Assembly: GCA_963383645.1 (NCBI GenBank)
Contig: OY726572.1
Span: 25,529,792-25,593,791 of the forward strand
Direction: 5' to 3'
Length of the DNA: 64,000 nucleotides
Source: Muscardinus avellanarius
Lineage: Eukaryota; Chordata; Mammalia; Rodentia; Gliridae
The notes beneath the pieces are model-generated. The model was not told the DNA's origin. It saw nothing but the letters and a program-made list of their open reading frames with translations, and made no database searches. A program made the translations under genes and the position numbers. Below, piece by piece: positions 1 to 10,998 of this stretch. Position 1 is the stretch's first letter. Each line of letters starts with the position of its first letter.

Positions 1-964
1 TGCTGACCGTCAGTTCCCTTATCTATTTAGTGCAAATAATAGTAGCTACCTGGCAGGGTTACTATTGAGATTAGGCGGGGACAGAGCCAATTTGACACCA
101 TTACATCCCAGGTACCGTGCTTGGAGCTTTATCATTCCCTCCCTTCTTTCTGGCTTGACCTGCTAGCAGGAGACCTGGAGGCTGACCCCCAGGAGTGGAG
201 GCAGCCCCTCTCCAGCACTGCCACAGTTGGTATGAAAGGGAAGGGGATCCTGCCTCTGCATAGCTCTGAGGACTGCAGAAGGAGCATGATGCTGAGCTCT
301 GGACAGAGCCTGGAGTGCCGGGTTGGCTGGCCCATTGCAGGTGGGGCCGGGCAAGGGGAGGCTGGACCATCTGGCCACTAAATTTCCCATCATGCTGGGA
401 TTGCTTCTTCCTGTGGCTGAGGGTCAGTGGCAGGTGCTCTAGGAAACACTGAGCCAACTCATCTCAACTTGGCCATCAAAAGTCTCCCATCCTCTGCCTT
501 GCTTTGTGGCTGAGGGGTCTGTGCAGTCTCCCTGAGATCCTGTGGGCTTGACAGAGCAGGTACTGTTATCCTGATCTCTATATGGCTTAGGGACAAGATG
601 CCGATATATAACACGGCTACCTATAACACAGGCAGAAAGTGATGTGAGCTTTTAGAGTGTACCTAAAAGATACAAAGTAAAAGCTGTGCGACTTCTAAGG
701 AAGAGTAAGGACACTGGGTTTGGATGTGAGGTAGTCATGAATCAGATAAGGCTTCATGGGAGGAGACTTTTTAACTGGGTTTGGAGATGAGGCAGGAGTA
801 TGCTAAATACCTACAGGCAACCCCGAGATATTAATTATCTCTAATTATTGTCTGTGCCAATGTGGGAGAATGTCAGGTGTAGCCCTTGCTTTTCCCAAAC
901 TATTGGATATTACATTTAAAAAGAAAACAGACCTACTTTCTAACATGTAGTTAGAAACCAAGTA

Positions 965-1060
965 TTTTCCCCATTTTATAAGCAAGGGAGACCAAGCTTG
1001 CTGGGCTTTCAGGTGACCTGTCCAAGGTCATGTTGGTGATGGAGTAACTGCCTAAGAGGG
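965..1060 (-). repeat. MIR relic
   Basis: The segment ccccattttataagcaagg followed by a CCAAGGTCA-like block resembles the antisense MIR core. It is old and diverged. Confidence 0.45.
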
Positions 1061-1227
1061 TGTGTTCTTCAATTGAGCTGGAGCGCCTCAGCCGTCACCA
1101 AGCCTCTAAGAGCAGGGTTTACGAACCCCAGCCCCTGGGCTTGGTTTCAGCAGCAACCCAAAGTCTGGGTGCCAGTGTTGCAGAGATGGGTACTGGGAAG
1201 TCAGGCTGGTTAAGATTCTTGGTTCCA

Positions 1228-1413
1228 GCTGGGCATGATGGTGCACACCCGTCATCCCAATACTTGAGAAACTGAGACAAGAAGATTGCAAGTTCAAGGC
1301 CAGCCTCAGCAACTTAGCAAGGTCCTCAGCCACCTAGTGAGACCCTGTTTCAAAACAAAAAAATAAAAAGAGTTGGGAGTGTAACTCAGAGATAGAATGC
1401 CTCTGGGTTTCAT

Positions 1414-1415
<2 letters not shown>
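1228..1415 (+). mobile_element. Dimeric B1-dID type SINE
   Basis: The left half starts GCTGGGCATGATGG and the right half ends TAGAATGCCTCTGGGTTT. A CA microsatellite replaces the usual A-rich tail. It is flanked by a 13-bp target duplication GATTCTTGGYTCC at 1214-1226 and 1451-1463 (one mismatch), so both boundaries are firm. Confidence 0.9.

Positions 1416-1450
<35 letters not shown>
1416..1450 (+). repeat. CA dinucleotide microsatellite
   Basis: This is an uninterrupted CA run at the 3' end of the SINE, inside its target duplication. The repeat therefore grew from the SINE tail. Confidence 0.95.
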
Positions 1451-1452
<2 letters not shown>

Positions 1453-2944
1453 TTCTTGGCTCCTTACCTTGGGTACTTAGGTCACCAGGAAAACAGGCCA
1501 CACACTTAGATTGCCAGCCAAGCAGGGCACAAAAGATGAGGAAAGTATTACGAAATAATTTACATAAGAAAAATATGAAGAAAAGCAGTGCTCACAGGAA
1601 AATTCAGAATGGCATTGGACTTCCCCACACCTATTTTATGGTTCACATCTATTTATTTTGCATTAAGATGGTAAGGGCACCCAAATCTTTCCAGCTCTTA
1701 GAACCTCCAAGTATGTTCACTTGGCCCTGAACTCGGGTGCTTTATACCTCAACCTACTCGATCCCGAAGCTGAAATACTGGGCGACTGTGCTTTGCCACC
1801 AAGCCGGGCTGATCACGGGGAATGATACAGGTAAAGGCCCTGGCGCAGTGCCAGCCGAGGCTTAGCCCGTCTGTTCCTTCCTGTTCTGCATGTCCCCGTC
1901 TCAGCTGATCCCACCCAGGCTCGAATTAACTTTGCTTTTTTTACACTGCTGTGAGAATGTTTTCACCCGGCAACAGAAGCGATCTGTCTCTCTTCCCATA
2001 AAGAAGCGGTGCCTGAGATTCCTCAATAGATTTTCCTTTCTGGACACAGTGGTTGCTTTGTTTGAGGGGCACCCAGTGCTGCAAGCCATGCCCAAATGTC
2101 CCTGAGAATTTACCCAGCTCCAGTCTCTCTCTGCCTGGCCCGACTGTGGCCCCGGGACTTGTTCAGGCCTCCCTCTGTGTGCTTCTCTGTGTGTGCTCAG
2201 CAAGTTTTGGGTCACATGAGCTAAGCAGGACGGGAGGGCCCGGCCCACGCTCTTTGCTTGGCCACCTCGGGTGGTGGCTCCACGACTTCCCAGGAAGCCG
2301 TCCTGTTAGTCTGGGCAGCTTTGCCCTTTGTTCAGCTGCTGAGCACGCTGCGTCCCTCCGGGATGGAATTTGAGACGCCTGTGTAAGGAAGATCCCTCTT
2401 CACCGCGGCTTGGCCCTGTTCTTTCTGGATGCTTTTAAGGTGGCCTCGGAATGGTTCTTTTTACCCTGTTCTATTTCAGCTGTCCCTGGAACTTTCAATG
2501 ACCACCCCCCCACCCCAGACACCCCTGCTAGCAGTCCACACTTGCCAGATCCCTGCATGGCACTTCTCATCCAAGCAGTCTTTCCTAAGTCATGGCAGTA
2601 ATTCTCATGGGGAATCTAGCTCCTTTGTCTCTAAGGCAGAGCCTGTTAGATTCTGCTGGCCTGAGGCCTGCGTTGGTCACCTGATGGCAACAGCTTTTGC
2701 GAGTCACACCGCATCACTAAGCTGAGCTGTGCACCCAGGGGCTGATGTTTTTGGAGACTAGTGCGTGCTGGGGTTTGCAGGCCCCAGAGCCTGGCCCCGG
2801 GCAGCATCTTACCAAACCGTAATCTTTCATAGCTTTTCTAGCCCCATTCCGTAATCTAGCTCCTTGTGGAACTCAGCCCTTTTGGCCTGTCTCCAGAGAT
2901 GGCTGCATTTCCTGTCCAAAGGGAGGCCTAAGGTAAGAAAGGAG

Positions 2945-3250
2945 ACAGCAGTCAGGAGCATGAATTCTCCAATCCAAGTGCCAGGTTCAAATCCTAGGGC
3001 TGTCCCGACTGATGCATGCCCTGGGGCAAATTGTTCAACTCTTGCCTTCTTCTCCTTAATGGAGGATAATCTAGGTGCCAGGTACTGGTTAAGGCTTAAC
3101 ATCAGTATCTGATTTAATCCTCAGAAGTAAGGTGGGGTTCCTTAATAGGCCTGTCTGATGAGGAGGATCATAGCACTCACATCAGAGTTGATGTGAAGAT
3201 GAAATGATAAATCCAGTTTAAGAGCGATGCCTGAACATTGCAGGTGCCCA
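2945..3250 (+). repeat. MIR-derived sequence, possibly two copies
   Basis: Bases around 2960-3060 carry a MIR-like ggttcaaatcctag and ggggcaaattgttcaac core. About 3068-3140 looks like antisense MIR. About 3160-3250 (gatgaaatgataaatccag, cctgaacattgcaggtgccc) resembles the sense MIR end. This suggests one MIR interrupted by another. Confidence 0.45.
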
Positions 3251-3904
3251 AGAAGTCTAAAGCATTTTCCCTCTGTGGCAAATGGAGGTACTGAGTTTCA
3301 CAGCATGAAAGTACCTTCTGAAGCGCATACCCCTCATGCTTAGAGGACTCAGGGCAGCTGGCCCCAGGCCACAGAGATTCCCTGCCTCTCCCAGGAGACC
3401 CCAGAGAAATCAGGAAGCGCTGTCCACAGGGCAGCTGGTGTGCTGTATTCTCATCCCAGCCCGGTGCCAGCTCTCAACCTGACCTTCTGACCGCAGGAAA
3501 TCCTGCCTTCACACCCTGATTGTTGGGCCGGGATCCTGAAGGGACAAGGGACTTCCCAAGGCAACTGAAACCCTCCCGCCCAGGATCTAGGGCAGCTTCC
3601 CAGGCAGCAGAGCTGCAGGCTCGGAGCACATCAACAGCTTCCTGGCGGCAGCCACAGCACCTCCCCAGGCTCCTTGGGGAGAGAGCGCTTAGCAACCCAA
3701 CTTAAACTGCTATGGAACCAGAGGGGCAGGTGCAGCTCCAAATGCTTCCTGAAGGCACAAGTAGCATGTTGAGGACAGAGAGGAAAGCCAGCAAGCCTCC
3801 CTAGCTCCAGCCCAGGATGCCAGGGAGGCCCACCTGCTTGGGAGCACGGTTAGCTCTCCGCAGTGCTTTTTTCTGGGTAGAAGATAATTGAAGGATTTGG
3901 TGTT

Positions 3905-4095
3905 AGACTGAGAGGGTTTGAGGTTGCTGCTCTATGGCTGGCTGTTTAACTGTGAGAAAGCCATGTAACCCTCTGGCTTTCCTCAGTTCCTACGTTCGAG
4001 GCTACAGGGAAGACTGACTGATGGAGATAATGTTGTGAAAGCGTTCTGGATACTGTCTAGCATACAAAAATGTTATTGGATGTCAGTAGTTATTA
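3905..4095 (+). repeat. MIR relic
   Basis: The order of gctggctgtttaactgtgag, ccatgtaaccctctggcttt and gatggagataatgttgtgaa follows the MIR core and 3' part in sense orientation. It is diverged. Confidence 0.5.
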
Positions 4096-5603
4096 TCAGG
4101 AAAACAAAAGAGTTGGGATAGAGCAGGTTACCAAAGCTCATCGCGTGTTTCAATCAGCTTTTCTGAAAAGTCACAGTTGCTAGGGCTGTGCTCCCGGCCA
4201 AACAAGTAGAAGAACCTCTGGGTTGGGCCGGCACCATCTGCTAATACTTGTGAGAGTCTTAACGCTCAGCCAGGGCTGAGAAGCGTGAAGCAGGAGACTA
4301 TTTACAAGTTAACAGTCTCCAACTTGACATCTCTCCTGAGGGCTCCGTGCTCCTCCCTCCTAGCATGTGTGCTGGTCCTTAAGCTTGTAACAAGGAGGAA
4401 GGTCCTCAGCGCTCCTGGGGCTCACCCCATTGAGTGAGTTTCTTGTCCTTTAGCTCCTGTCCTTCAAGACATTGGAAGATGCTCCTTGGCCTCTCCTCGG
4501 CCAGTCCCGCCTTCAGGCAGTTCTAGGCTCCGACCTTGAGTCCAGCCTCTTGCTCTCTGTGCTCAAAGCTGTCCTGCGTGCCCAGGGGACTCCTCTGCCC
4601 TCCTTAGAAGTCACAGTGTGCCACTACTCTTGGCCTCTGGGGAGGGGGTCTGTAGAAAATGGCAGATGCCCTTGGGCTCTCAACCCCCAGGCCTGGAGAC
4701 CAACAGGATGCACCTGCAAAGTCAAGCCCCAGCCAGAAGCTCAAGGGACAGCTAGCTCATCACCATCCCCAGTCCTCTTTGCAGTGCCCATCACCAAGGA
4801 GCAGGAGAGGCATGGGGGTGAGTGGCTGCAGTCAGGGCCATCCAGAAAGGTATCTCCAACCCCGGAGTAGCGGCTCAGGAATGTAGACTTGCAGAGCTGA
4901 AGGAACCCGGGAGATCACCTTGCCTGATCTTCTAATGCTGCAGACAGAGAGGGCCAGAGAGGGCAGGGGCCAGCCCGAGGTCCCGTGATGGGTGAGTGGG
5001 ACTGGTTTTTGCACTTCACCACCTCCTGAACCACACTAGGGTGCAGAAAGAGGATGGGCTGAAAAAACATCCCATAAAAATGAGCAAATGCTTTTCTTTA
5101 TGGGGATAATGTGTGAACTCCTCAACCATCATTTTTTTCCATCTAAGTAATGGAAATTGTTAAAAGTTAGTAAAATTTTCACTAAAAAAGGCTTGTAATC
5201 TATACAATGGAATTCCACATTGTTATTATGAGAAACAATGTAGATCTGTGCTGCTCTCTCCAAACACATGGAGCATAACAAGAAACATGTGCATTGATAG
5301 TATCTGCATAATCATGGCCGGATGTGTAAATCCCTGCCTCTGCCCAGCAAAGCATTCTTTATGGCAACCCAGTGTGCACTTGTGGAGATGCAATAGGAAA
5401 GCACTGGTATATAAAAGATAAATTTCGGCACCCCTCTAGGTAAAGCAGGAGAAAAACCAAGCATTTTAAAGCACAGTTATAATCTCCATCCAGGAATCCC
5501 ACCATACACCATAATATTGGTAACACAACGCTCTGATGCCTCAGGGCTAAAGGGAGAGGGTCTGTCTTGTGCCAAGTACTAAACAGGCATTTTGAATATA
5601 GTC

Positions 5604-5605
<2 letters not shown>

Positions 5606-5645
<40 letters not shown>

Positions 5646-5850
5646 TTACTAGAGATGGAACCCAGGGGCATTCCTCCTCCGAGGTACACCCTCAGCCCTA
5701 TTTTTTTTTTATCCTTTTTTTTGAAACAGGATCTCACTGAGTTGCAAAGGGCCTCACTAAGTAGTAGCTGATGCTGTCCGCGAACCGTGATACTTCTATC
5801 TCAGCCTCCCAAATGCTGGGATTACAAGCATGCACCGCCATGACCAGCTT
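5606..5850 (-). mobile_element. Dimeric SINE, minus strand, with T37 tail
   Basis: In reverse orientation the element shows ggaacccaggggcattcc (B-box region), gaaacaggatctcactgag and cctcccaaatgctgggatta. The A tail appears as 37 T at 5606-5642. The exact length of such a run is unreliable in assemblies. No clear target duplication beyond TAGTC. Confidence 0.9.
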
Positions 5851-5952
5851 AGTCTCATTCTTGGCAATATGAATTAAATGGTTAATGACAGAAAATACAG
5901 AAAATGAATGCTGTGCAGTCTGCTTCTATGTTTAAAATTTTAATCCTCTAAG

Positions 5953-6118
5953 CATTTGGGAAGCTGAGACTGGAGGATCGCGGTTCGCGGCCAGCCTCAG
6001 CTGCTTAGTGAGGCACTCCTTAACTTAGTGAGACCCTGTTTCAAAGTAAAGAATAAAAAATAGGGCAGGGGGTGTAGCTCAGATGTCGAATGCCCCTAGG
6101 ATCCATCCCCAGATCTGC
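5953..6118 (+). mobile_element. 5'-truncated dimeric SINE
   Basis: The copy begins at catttgggaagctgagac, lacking the first ~35 bases of the family. It continues through the duplicated cttagtgag motif to the tRNA-like part (ggtgtagctcagatgtcg). The direct repeat AATCCTCTA at 5942-5950 and 6161-6169 is its target duplication. Confidence 0.88.
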
Positions 6119-6120
6119 AA

Positions 6121-6162
<42 letters not shown>
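6119..6162 (+). repeat. AAT trinucleotide microsatellite
   Basis: About 14 uninterrupted AAT units form the tail of the preceding SINE. Confidence 0.95.
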
Positions 6163-6163
<1 letters not shown>

Positions 6164-6753
6164 CCTCTAGGTGTAAGTGTGTGTGAACACCTAATACATA
6201 TCACACGTGTGCATGGGAAGGCTTCCCAGAAGGATGCAGGATGCAAGATACAGATACTAGAAAGTGGGACCAGAAATCTAGAATGGGATGGAGATTCACT
6301 TTGCATAGTTTACTCATCACACATCTTTTATATCAGACAGAAGCTAATTTTAGACTGAATAACTAAACTAGCCAGATGCATAAATAATAACCAGCATTAT
6401 CTGTGGATGCTCTAACTATCCCTTTGTGCGGTAATTTCAGCAAGTTGCCCCTCAGCTGTGAAGTCCGCCGTACTTTGCGTAGGAGTTGGTTTCAACCTGT
6501 GCTTTACCTTTGAGCTCCAACCTTGTTTCCCCCACCCACTACTGACTCAGGGAGGGAAAAGGACCAGTAAGAACAGAGGATGTTTGGGGTTTGGCTGTCC
6601 TTCCACATCCTCTGCAAAGTTTTGTGGGGATTCATGAAATCTCTTTGCTCCAGACCTGCCTCTCTCCTGTGACTTGAGGATGGTCAGCTGTGCAGTAACC
6701 ACAGTGTGATCTAACAGCAGAATCCCTGCATTATGACTGCTCCTTTCCTCCAG

Positions 6754-6930
6754 GTACCTGCTGGAACAAGATTTCCCAGGCATGAGGATCGGGCCTGAGC
6801 CAACCACAGACTCCTTCATCGCGGTGATGCAGGGGGACGTGGAGGGGATCATCCCTGGGAACGCCCTGGTGGTGGATCCTAAGAAGCCCTTCAGGAAGCT
6901 CAATGCCTTTGGCAATGCCTTCTTGAACAG
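6754..6930 (+). CDS. EHD3: EHD3 exon 2 (residues 77-134, G-domain switch I)
   Basis: This exon encodes 58 whole codons plus one base at the 5' end and two at the 3' end, so it is phase 2 at both ends. The peptide starts YLLEQDFPGMRIGPEPTTDS and ends NAFGNAFLN. The PTTD segment at residues 92-95 is switch I (G2), whose Thr94 coordinates the nucleotide-bound magnesium in EHD structures. The acceptor is CAG at 6751-6753 and the donor is GTGAGT at 6931. EHD proteins are dynamin-like ATPases that oligomerise on tubular recycling endosomes and help membrane remodelling and cargo return to the plasma membrane. The residues MQGD and EGIIPGN match EHD3 better than EHD1, EHD2 or EHD4 as I recall the family. 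The exon is in frame with exons 3-6, and I see no break. Confidence 0.96.
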
Positions 6931-7339
6931 GTGAGTGTGGAGGGGCACGCCTCCCTTGGGGTGCTCTCGCTGCTTCTTGGAGTATGGGAGGTGAAAGGAC
7001 AGGGGCACAGGGTCTTGGGAGGCTCGGTGGCGTTCCATAAGAGTCTCTTGATTGTCCCTTGCTTGCTGGGAATATAACTGAGACCACAACAGGGCGTGGG
7101 GTCTGCAAATGCTGGGCTGAGTCCTCCTGGTCAAGGAGCAGGTAAGGGCACAAAAATGACTTAGAGACCACCTTCTCCTCACCTGCCTCTACCTCCATTA
7201 AAAGTGGAGAAGGATACTGTGTCTTTCCCAGTATTTTCCTATACCGTGGCTGAGACTTGTACCCGACTGGAAGAGCACAGAAGAAGGTTCTTTCTTGTTT
7301 GTGGAGATTACCTTTTAACTGGTGGAAAGAACACTGATC

Positions 7340-7440
7340 TTATGGAGAAGCCTTAGGTTTGAGCACTGACTGTCCTCACGCCCTGCATGACCTTGGACAG
7401 GTCACCTCCTCTCCCCTGGGACAAGTTCAGGCCTGCGGAC
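7340..7440 (+). repeat. MIR relic
   Basis: The sequence ggtttgagcactgactgtcc followed by gcatgaccttggacaggtca follows the MIR core order. Confidence 0.5.
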
Positions 7441-7599
7441 ACCAAGGTCATCATGAGGCTTTGAGTAGAGAGAGCGCCAGGGAGAGCTTGGCAAACTAAT
7501 CTGGGCCTTCATGCTGTTATTCTGCTTAACTAACTAGGGGTGGACTGACCCCCGATCACACTAGTAATACCCATAAATCTAATTTCACATGTGCACTGC

Positions 7600-7725
7600 A
7601 TTTAATAATTTTAATAATGAAATAATTTTAATAACTAAAAATAATTTTAATAACTAGATAATTTTAATAACTAATATTAATGAGTTTAATAACTAAAATT
7701 ATTAAATAAGTTCTATTAAATATTT
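7600..7725. repeat. AT-rich degenerate tandem repeat
   Basis: About 8-10 imperfect copies of a unit resembling TTTAATAACTAAAAA occur in an extremely AT-rich stretch of intron 2. It looks like a low-complexity minisatellite, and no function is inferred. Confidence 0.6.
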
Positions 7726-7784
7726 TTTGTTAATTAGAGGTATTTACAGTATGAATAAAAAATATGGGTTTTAATACAGGTAGC

Positions 7785-7965
7785 TTCCCATCCTGGCTTT
7801 CATTATAGATCCTGAACCAGTTCCTAAACTTCTTTAACTCTAACTTTTCCCATTTGTAAAATAGGATAATAGTAAAATCTTCTCTCAGGGAGTTAAAGGA
7901 AAGTAAAATGAGATAATGAACAGAAAGTGCTGAGTGTCCAGCACATAGTAACCAGAGAGAAGTTT
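7785..7965 (+). repeat. MIR relic
   Basis: The sense order is cagttcctaaacttctttaa, cccatttgtaaaataggata, gaaagtaaaatgagataatg and gtgtccagcacatagtaac. It matches the MIR core and 3' region well. Confidence 0.7.
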
Positions 7966-8499
7966 GTGGCAGTATTATGACGATGCGTTTCTTTTATTTG
8001 ACTTTCTAATTATTCACTGAGGGAAACGGGCATTTGCTGTTGCCATTATTCTGTTGCAGGAGTTGAGGCTCATTGTCCAGAGGACTGTCAGCTTCGCTTA
8101 GCCTGAGTAATATTTTTTATAAAAGCATGAACTTGTTTCTGGCCTTTCTTATAGCAACATGGAGTCAGTAGCACTTGAGGCAGGAGCCGCCAGGGGGCCA
8201 CATGAGTCCTGTGGAACTGTGAGTCAGCAGGTGTGCTCCCAAGCAGGGATGAGAGGAAGGGGCGTGTTGAGAAATCATGGGGGGCTGGCCTGGCAGGTCA
8301 GGGGCCTCCTCGGGAGGTTGACTTGGTCCATACAGAGAAGGAAGCTTGAATCGGTATAGTAAGATTGAGGTGGCGGATGTCCTGGAATGTCTTGGATACC
8401 TGGAGCTGACTGTGGAGATCCCAGCCTGGAGTGAAGGAGAAGGCTCGCACCCAGGATGCCGAGACACAGAAATGGATGGGAGCAGGACAGGCTAATTGA

Positions 8500-8760
8500 A
8501 AAGAAAAAGTCAACAAGAGTGAACTAAGGCAGGGACATCTGGGAAGGGGCGGTGAGTTTGACTTGGGGCACGTTGAGTTTGTAGTGCTAATCGAGAGTGA
8601 GCCAAGGAGCATCATCCAGCTACAGACCACGTGAGAGGAGAGAAAATCTGGGGCATGAAGAGGTGATTGAAATCATCGGAAGGGTGCAGGGTTAGTGGGT
8701 AGCCTGTTCCGGGGTCATTGTATTTATAATGGTAATGGTAATGTAACAGCATGCCATCTA
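8500..8760 (+). repeat. L2-like relic
   Basis: The strings ttggggcacgttgagtttgt and gcatgaagaggtgattgaaa resemble the L2 LINE 3' region in sense orientation. This is recognition by eye only. Confidence 0.4.
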
Positions 8761-9005
8761 CTATAACAAAACGTAAGTCATCACCATGGTACACCAGGTG
8801 CCTTCCTGAGAGCATTTACCATTAATCAAACCAGCAGGTCTTGCGTGGTTAGAAACGTATGGAATCTAGGAAGTGGGTGTGAGATGGGATGGGACAAAGA
8901 CGCTTAGCCTCTTTCAATATTTTTGTCTTCATCTATAAAATGTCAAAATGCAAGCTGTGAATTCTCTGTGCTCCAGTCTCTTCCCGCAAAAGTTATATAA
9001 GTAAA

Positions 9006-9008
<3 letters not shown>

Positions 9009-9058
<50 letters not shown>
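9009..9058 (+). repeat. GA dinucleotide microsatellite
   Basis: An uninterrupted AG run of 50 bases is followed by impure GACAGAGAC units. Confidence 0.95.
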
Positions 9059-9059
<1 letters not shown>

Positions 9060-9599
9060 CAGACAGAGACGGACAGAGACAGAGACAATATATAAAGTAG
9101 TTCCTGTGCTTACCATTAGGGAATGGAATTTAAAAGGCAGAAGGAAGGCTGGAGGGAGACCTCTGTATTTCATTTTATGCTCTGTCGAACTGACTTTTGC
9201 GATAAATATATCGTTTAAGATAAATCGTGCAGAGAATACATATACATATATAAATGAATGTATCATAAAAAGAGTAACATGAACATGTAAGGTGATGTTG
9301 TTCAGGGATCTGGACTCTCCTTGTATCTTTGATTTCAGTTAGAATGTTTAGCCTGAGGAAGTAGGCAGGCAGGTCCAGGTAGCCTGAGGGCCGTGCAAGC
9401 CTGGGTTGGACAAGCAGATGGAGAAGAACCTCCCGGAACTGTACTGAGAGCTGCTCCCCGTGGGGTAGACACCTCGCTGAGGGGCGGAACCCAGGGATCT
9501 TTTCAGTAGACACAGGGCCCCACTGTATCAGCCGAAGGTCTAGCCCAGTAGACACAGGCATGAAGCGGGTCAGTGATAACTCAGGTGGAGGCGGGTAGG

Positions 9600-9770
9600 G
9601 GGATAACAGTGCTGAGCTGCTTTGGCAGAAAAGATGGCATTTGATATGGGCATCCAATGATGGGTATGATGGTGAGAGAACATGGAAAGGTTAACAGAAG
9701 GACAGTCCAGGCAGAGAAAACTAAGGAGCGGAAGAAACACAAGCAGGGAGTAATAAAAGCACGTGGCCTG
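9600..9770 (+). repeat. L2-like relic
   Basis: The string cagtccaggcagagaaaact followed by a cacaagcaggg-type block is reminiscent of L2. Strongly diverged. Confidence 0.3.
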
Positions 9771-10900
9771 GCTCGGGACCTGTGACCAGAGCAGGTGGCA
9801 TCGATGGTTCTAGCATTTTCCCCGGGAGCACTCACCACCGTGATGATGGCGGGTGAGTGGCCTGGGGGTGTCCGGGCAGGTCCCTTGGAAGGACAGCAGG
9901 GAACAGGGAGCTCTCTCCCATCTGCCGCCAGTTTGGCTGCAGCCAGAGACCTCAGGCCTCCTCCTTCAAGCCTGTGTCCACATCCACGCCCTGCTCCTCT
10001 GAATAAGGCCAGACTGCCATCCTAGAGTGGAGTCTGGCAGCTGGGTAGCCCTTCAGATGCCCAGATAAGTGTTCCTGGGTGGCAGTAGTGTGACCATCCT
10101 TCAAGGCCAGCCCTGATGCCACCTCTTTCAGGAGTCCCCACCCCCACCCCGGAAGCCACCTGTCTGCCTTAGATGTTCATGGATTTTGAGGTGCCGGTCC
10201 CATTGCACTCGGGACTGTGGTTGCCTGTGAGTGAGCCTCCTAACCTTCACAGGCTCTGCTCCTTGAGGCAGGGGTCCAAATCTGGGCATCTCAGTGTCCC
10301 CAGCAGCGGGGGATCCCCAAGGTGTAGCTCCCCAGGCCCAGCGCCAGCACCAGAGTCTGGTTTGATGCCTGCCAAGCTTACAACCCTCTGCCTGGCGACA
10401 TCTTCATACCATCTCGCACAGAGAACTTACAAATGAGATTACACACAGAATGCATGGTGACTGCCACTGGGGACTGGGACAGAAGGAGGATCAGCATGTT
10501 CTGACTCTATGCAGAAGTTCCTCCTGCCCCGTTATGAACAGGAGGCAGGGAGGGGCCTTCTGATTGGCCATCTAAGAGAGTGGGCCATGCTAAGCAAGGT
10601 GGGAGGTGGCTGACCAAGGACCATTTAAAGACTTGGGGCCACATGAATCAGCCAGGGCTTCTGTCCCTGTGAAGTAGCCCTATGACAAGCAGCATTTCAC
10701 TGAAACAGGATATGAAGACACAGAGAACTGGAGCTCGGCCCTGGGTCAGCTGTCGGCCACACCCTGTCCAGCAGGCCGAGAGGCTGGAGCCTTCAGCCCA
10801 TGGTTGTGGCTCACCTGGGACAGACAGGCGACTGGACTTCTGCAGCTGAGCCTGGGGAGGTGCATGAGCGATTCACTGAGGCCTTCCTCTTGCTGTGCAG

Positions 10901-10998
10901 GTTTGTGTGTGCCCAGCTGCCCAACGCCGTGCTGGAGAGCATCAGCGTCATCGACACGCCGGGGATCCTCTCTGGGGAGAAGCAGAGGATCAGCCGAG
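10901..10998 (+). CDS. EHD3: EHD3 exon 3 (residues 136-167, DTPG motif)
   Basis: This 98-nt exon has one base completing Arg135, 32 codons, and one base starting Gly168. The peptide runs from FVCAQLPN to GEKQRISR. It contains the G3/switch II motif DTPG at residues 153-156, which contacts the gamma phosphate in the dynamin-like G domain. The acceptor is TGCAG at 10896-10900 and the donor is GTAAGC at 10999. The sequence [20 protein letters not shown] fits EHD3; EHD1 and EHD4 start this exon with FMC. Residue 144 is Ala here, where I remember Pro in other mammals. That would be a lineage substitution but needs an alignment. Confidence 0.96.

Larger units (their letters stand above)
1..6753 (+). 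other. EHD3: EHD3 intron 1, 3' portion
   Basis: This is the intron upstream of the first exon in the window. It ends in a pyrimidine-rich tract and CAG acceptor at 6751-6753. The intron is phase 2: the last base of the Arg76 codon begins exon 2. Exon 1, with the start codon and the GxxxxGKT P-loop, is not in the window. The intron carries two plus-strand SINEs (about 1228-1415 and 5953-6118), one minus-strand SINE (5606-5850), a CA microsatellite, an AAT microsatellite and MIR-like relics. The ORFs inside it are short, unconserved in appearance and not supported as genes. Confidence 0.85.
6931..10900 (+). other. EHD3: EHD3 intron 2
   Basis: This 3970-bp intron runs from donor GTGAGT to acceptor TGCAG and is phase 2. 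It contains MIR relics at about 7340-7440 and 7785-7965, an AT-rich run of TTTAATAACTA-like units at about 7600-7720, L2-like relics near 8500-8760 and 9600-9770, and a 50-bp GA microsatellite at 9009-9058. No gene or RNA gene was recognised. Confidence 0.85.

Noticed and set aside
6547..7198. Long minus-strand ORFs (211 and 155 residues) over exon 2
   Set aside because: They lie antisense to EHD3 exon 2 and its flanks, have no recognisable domain and arise from the constrained codon use of the exon.
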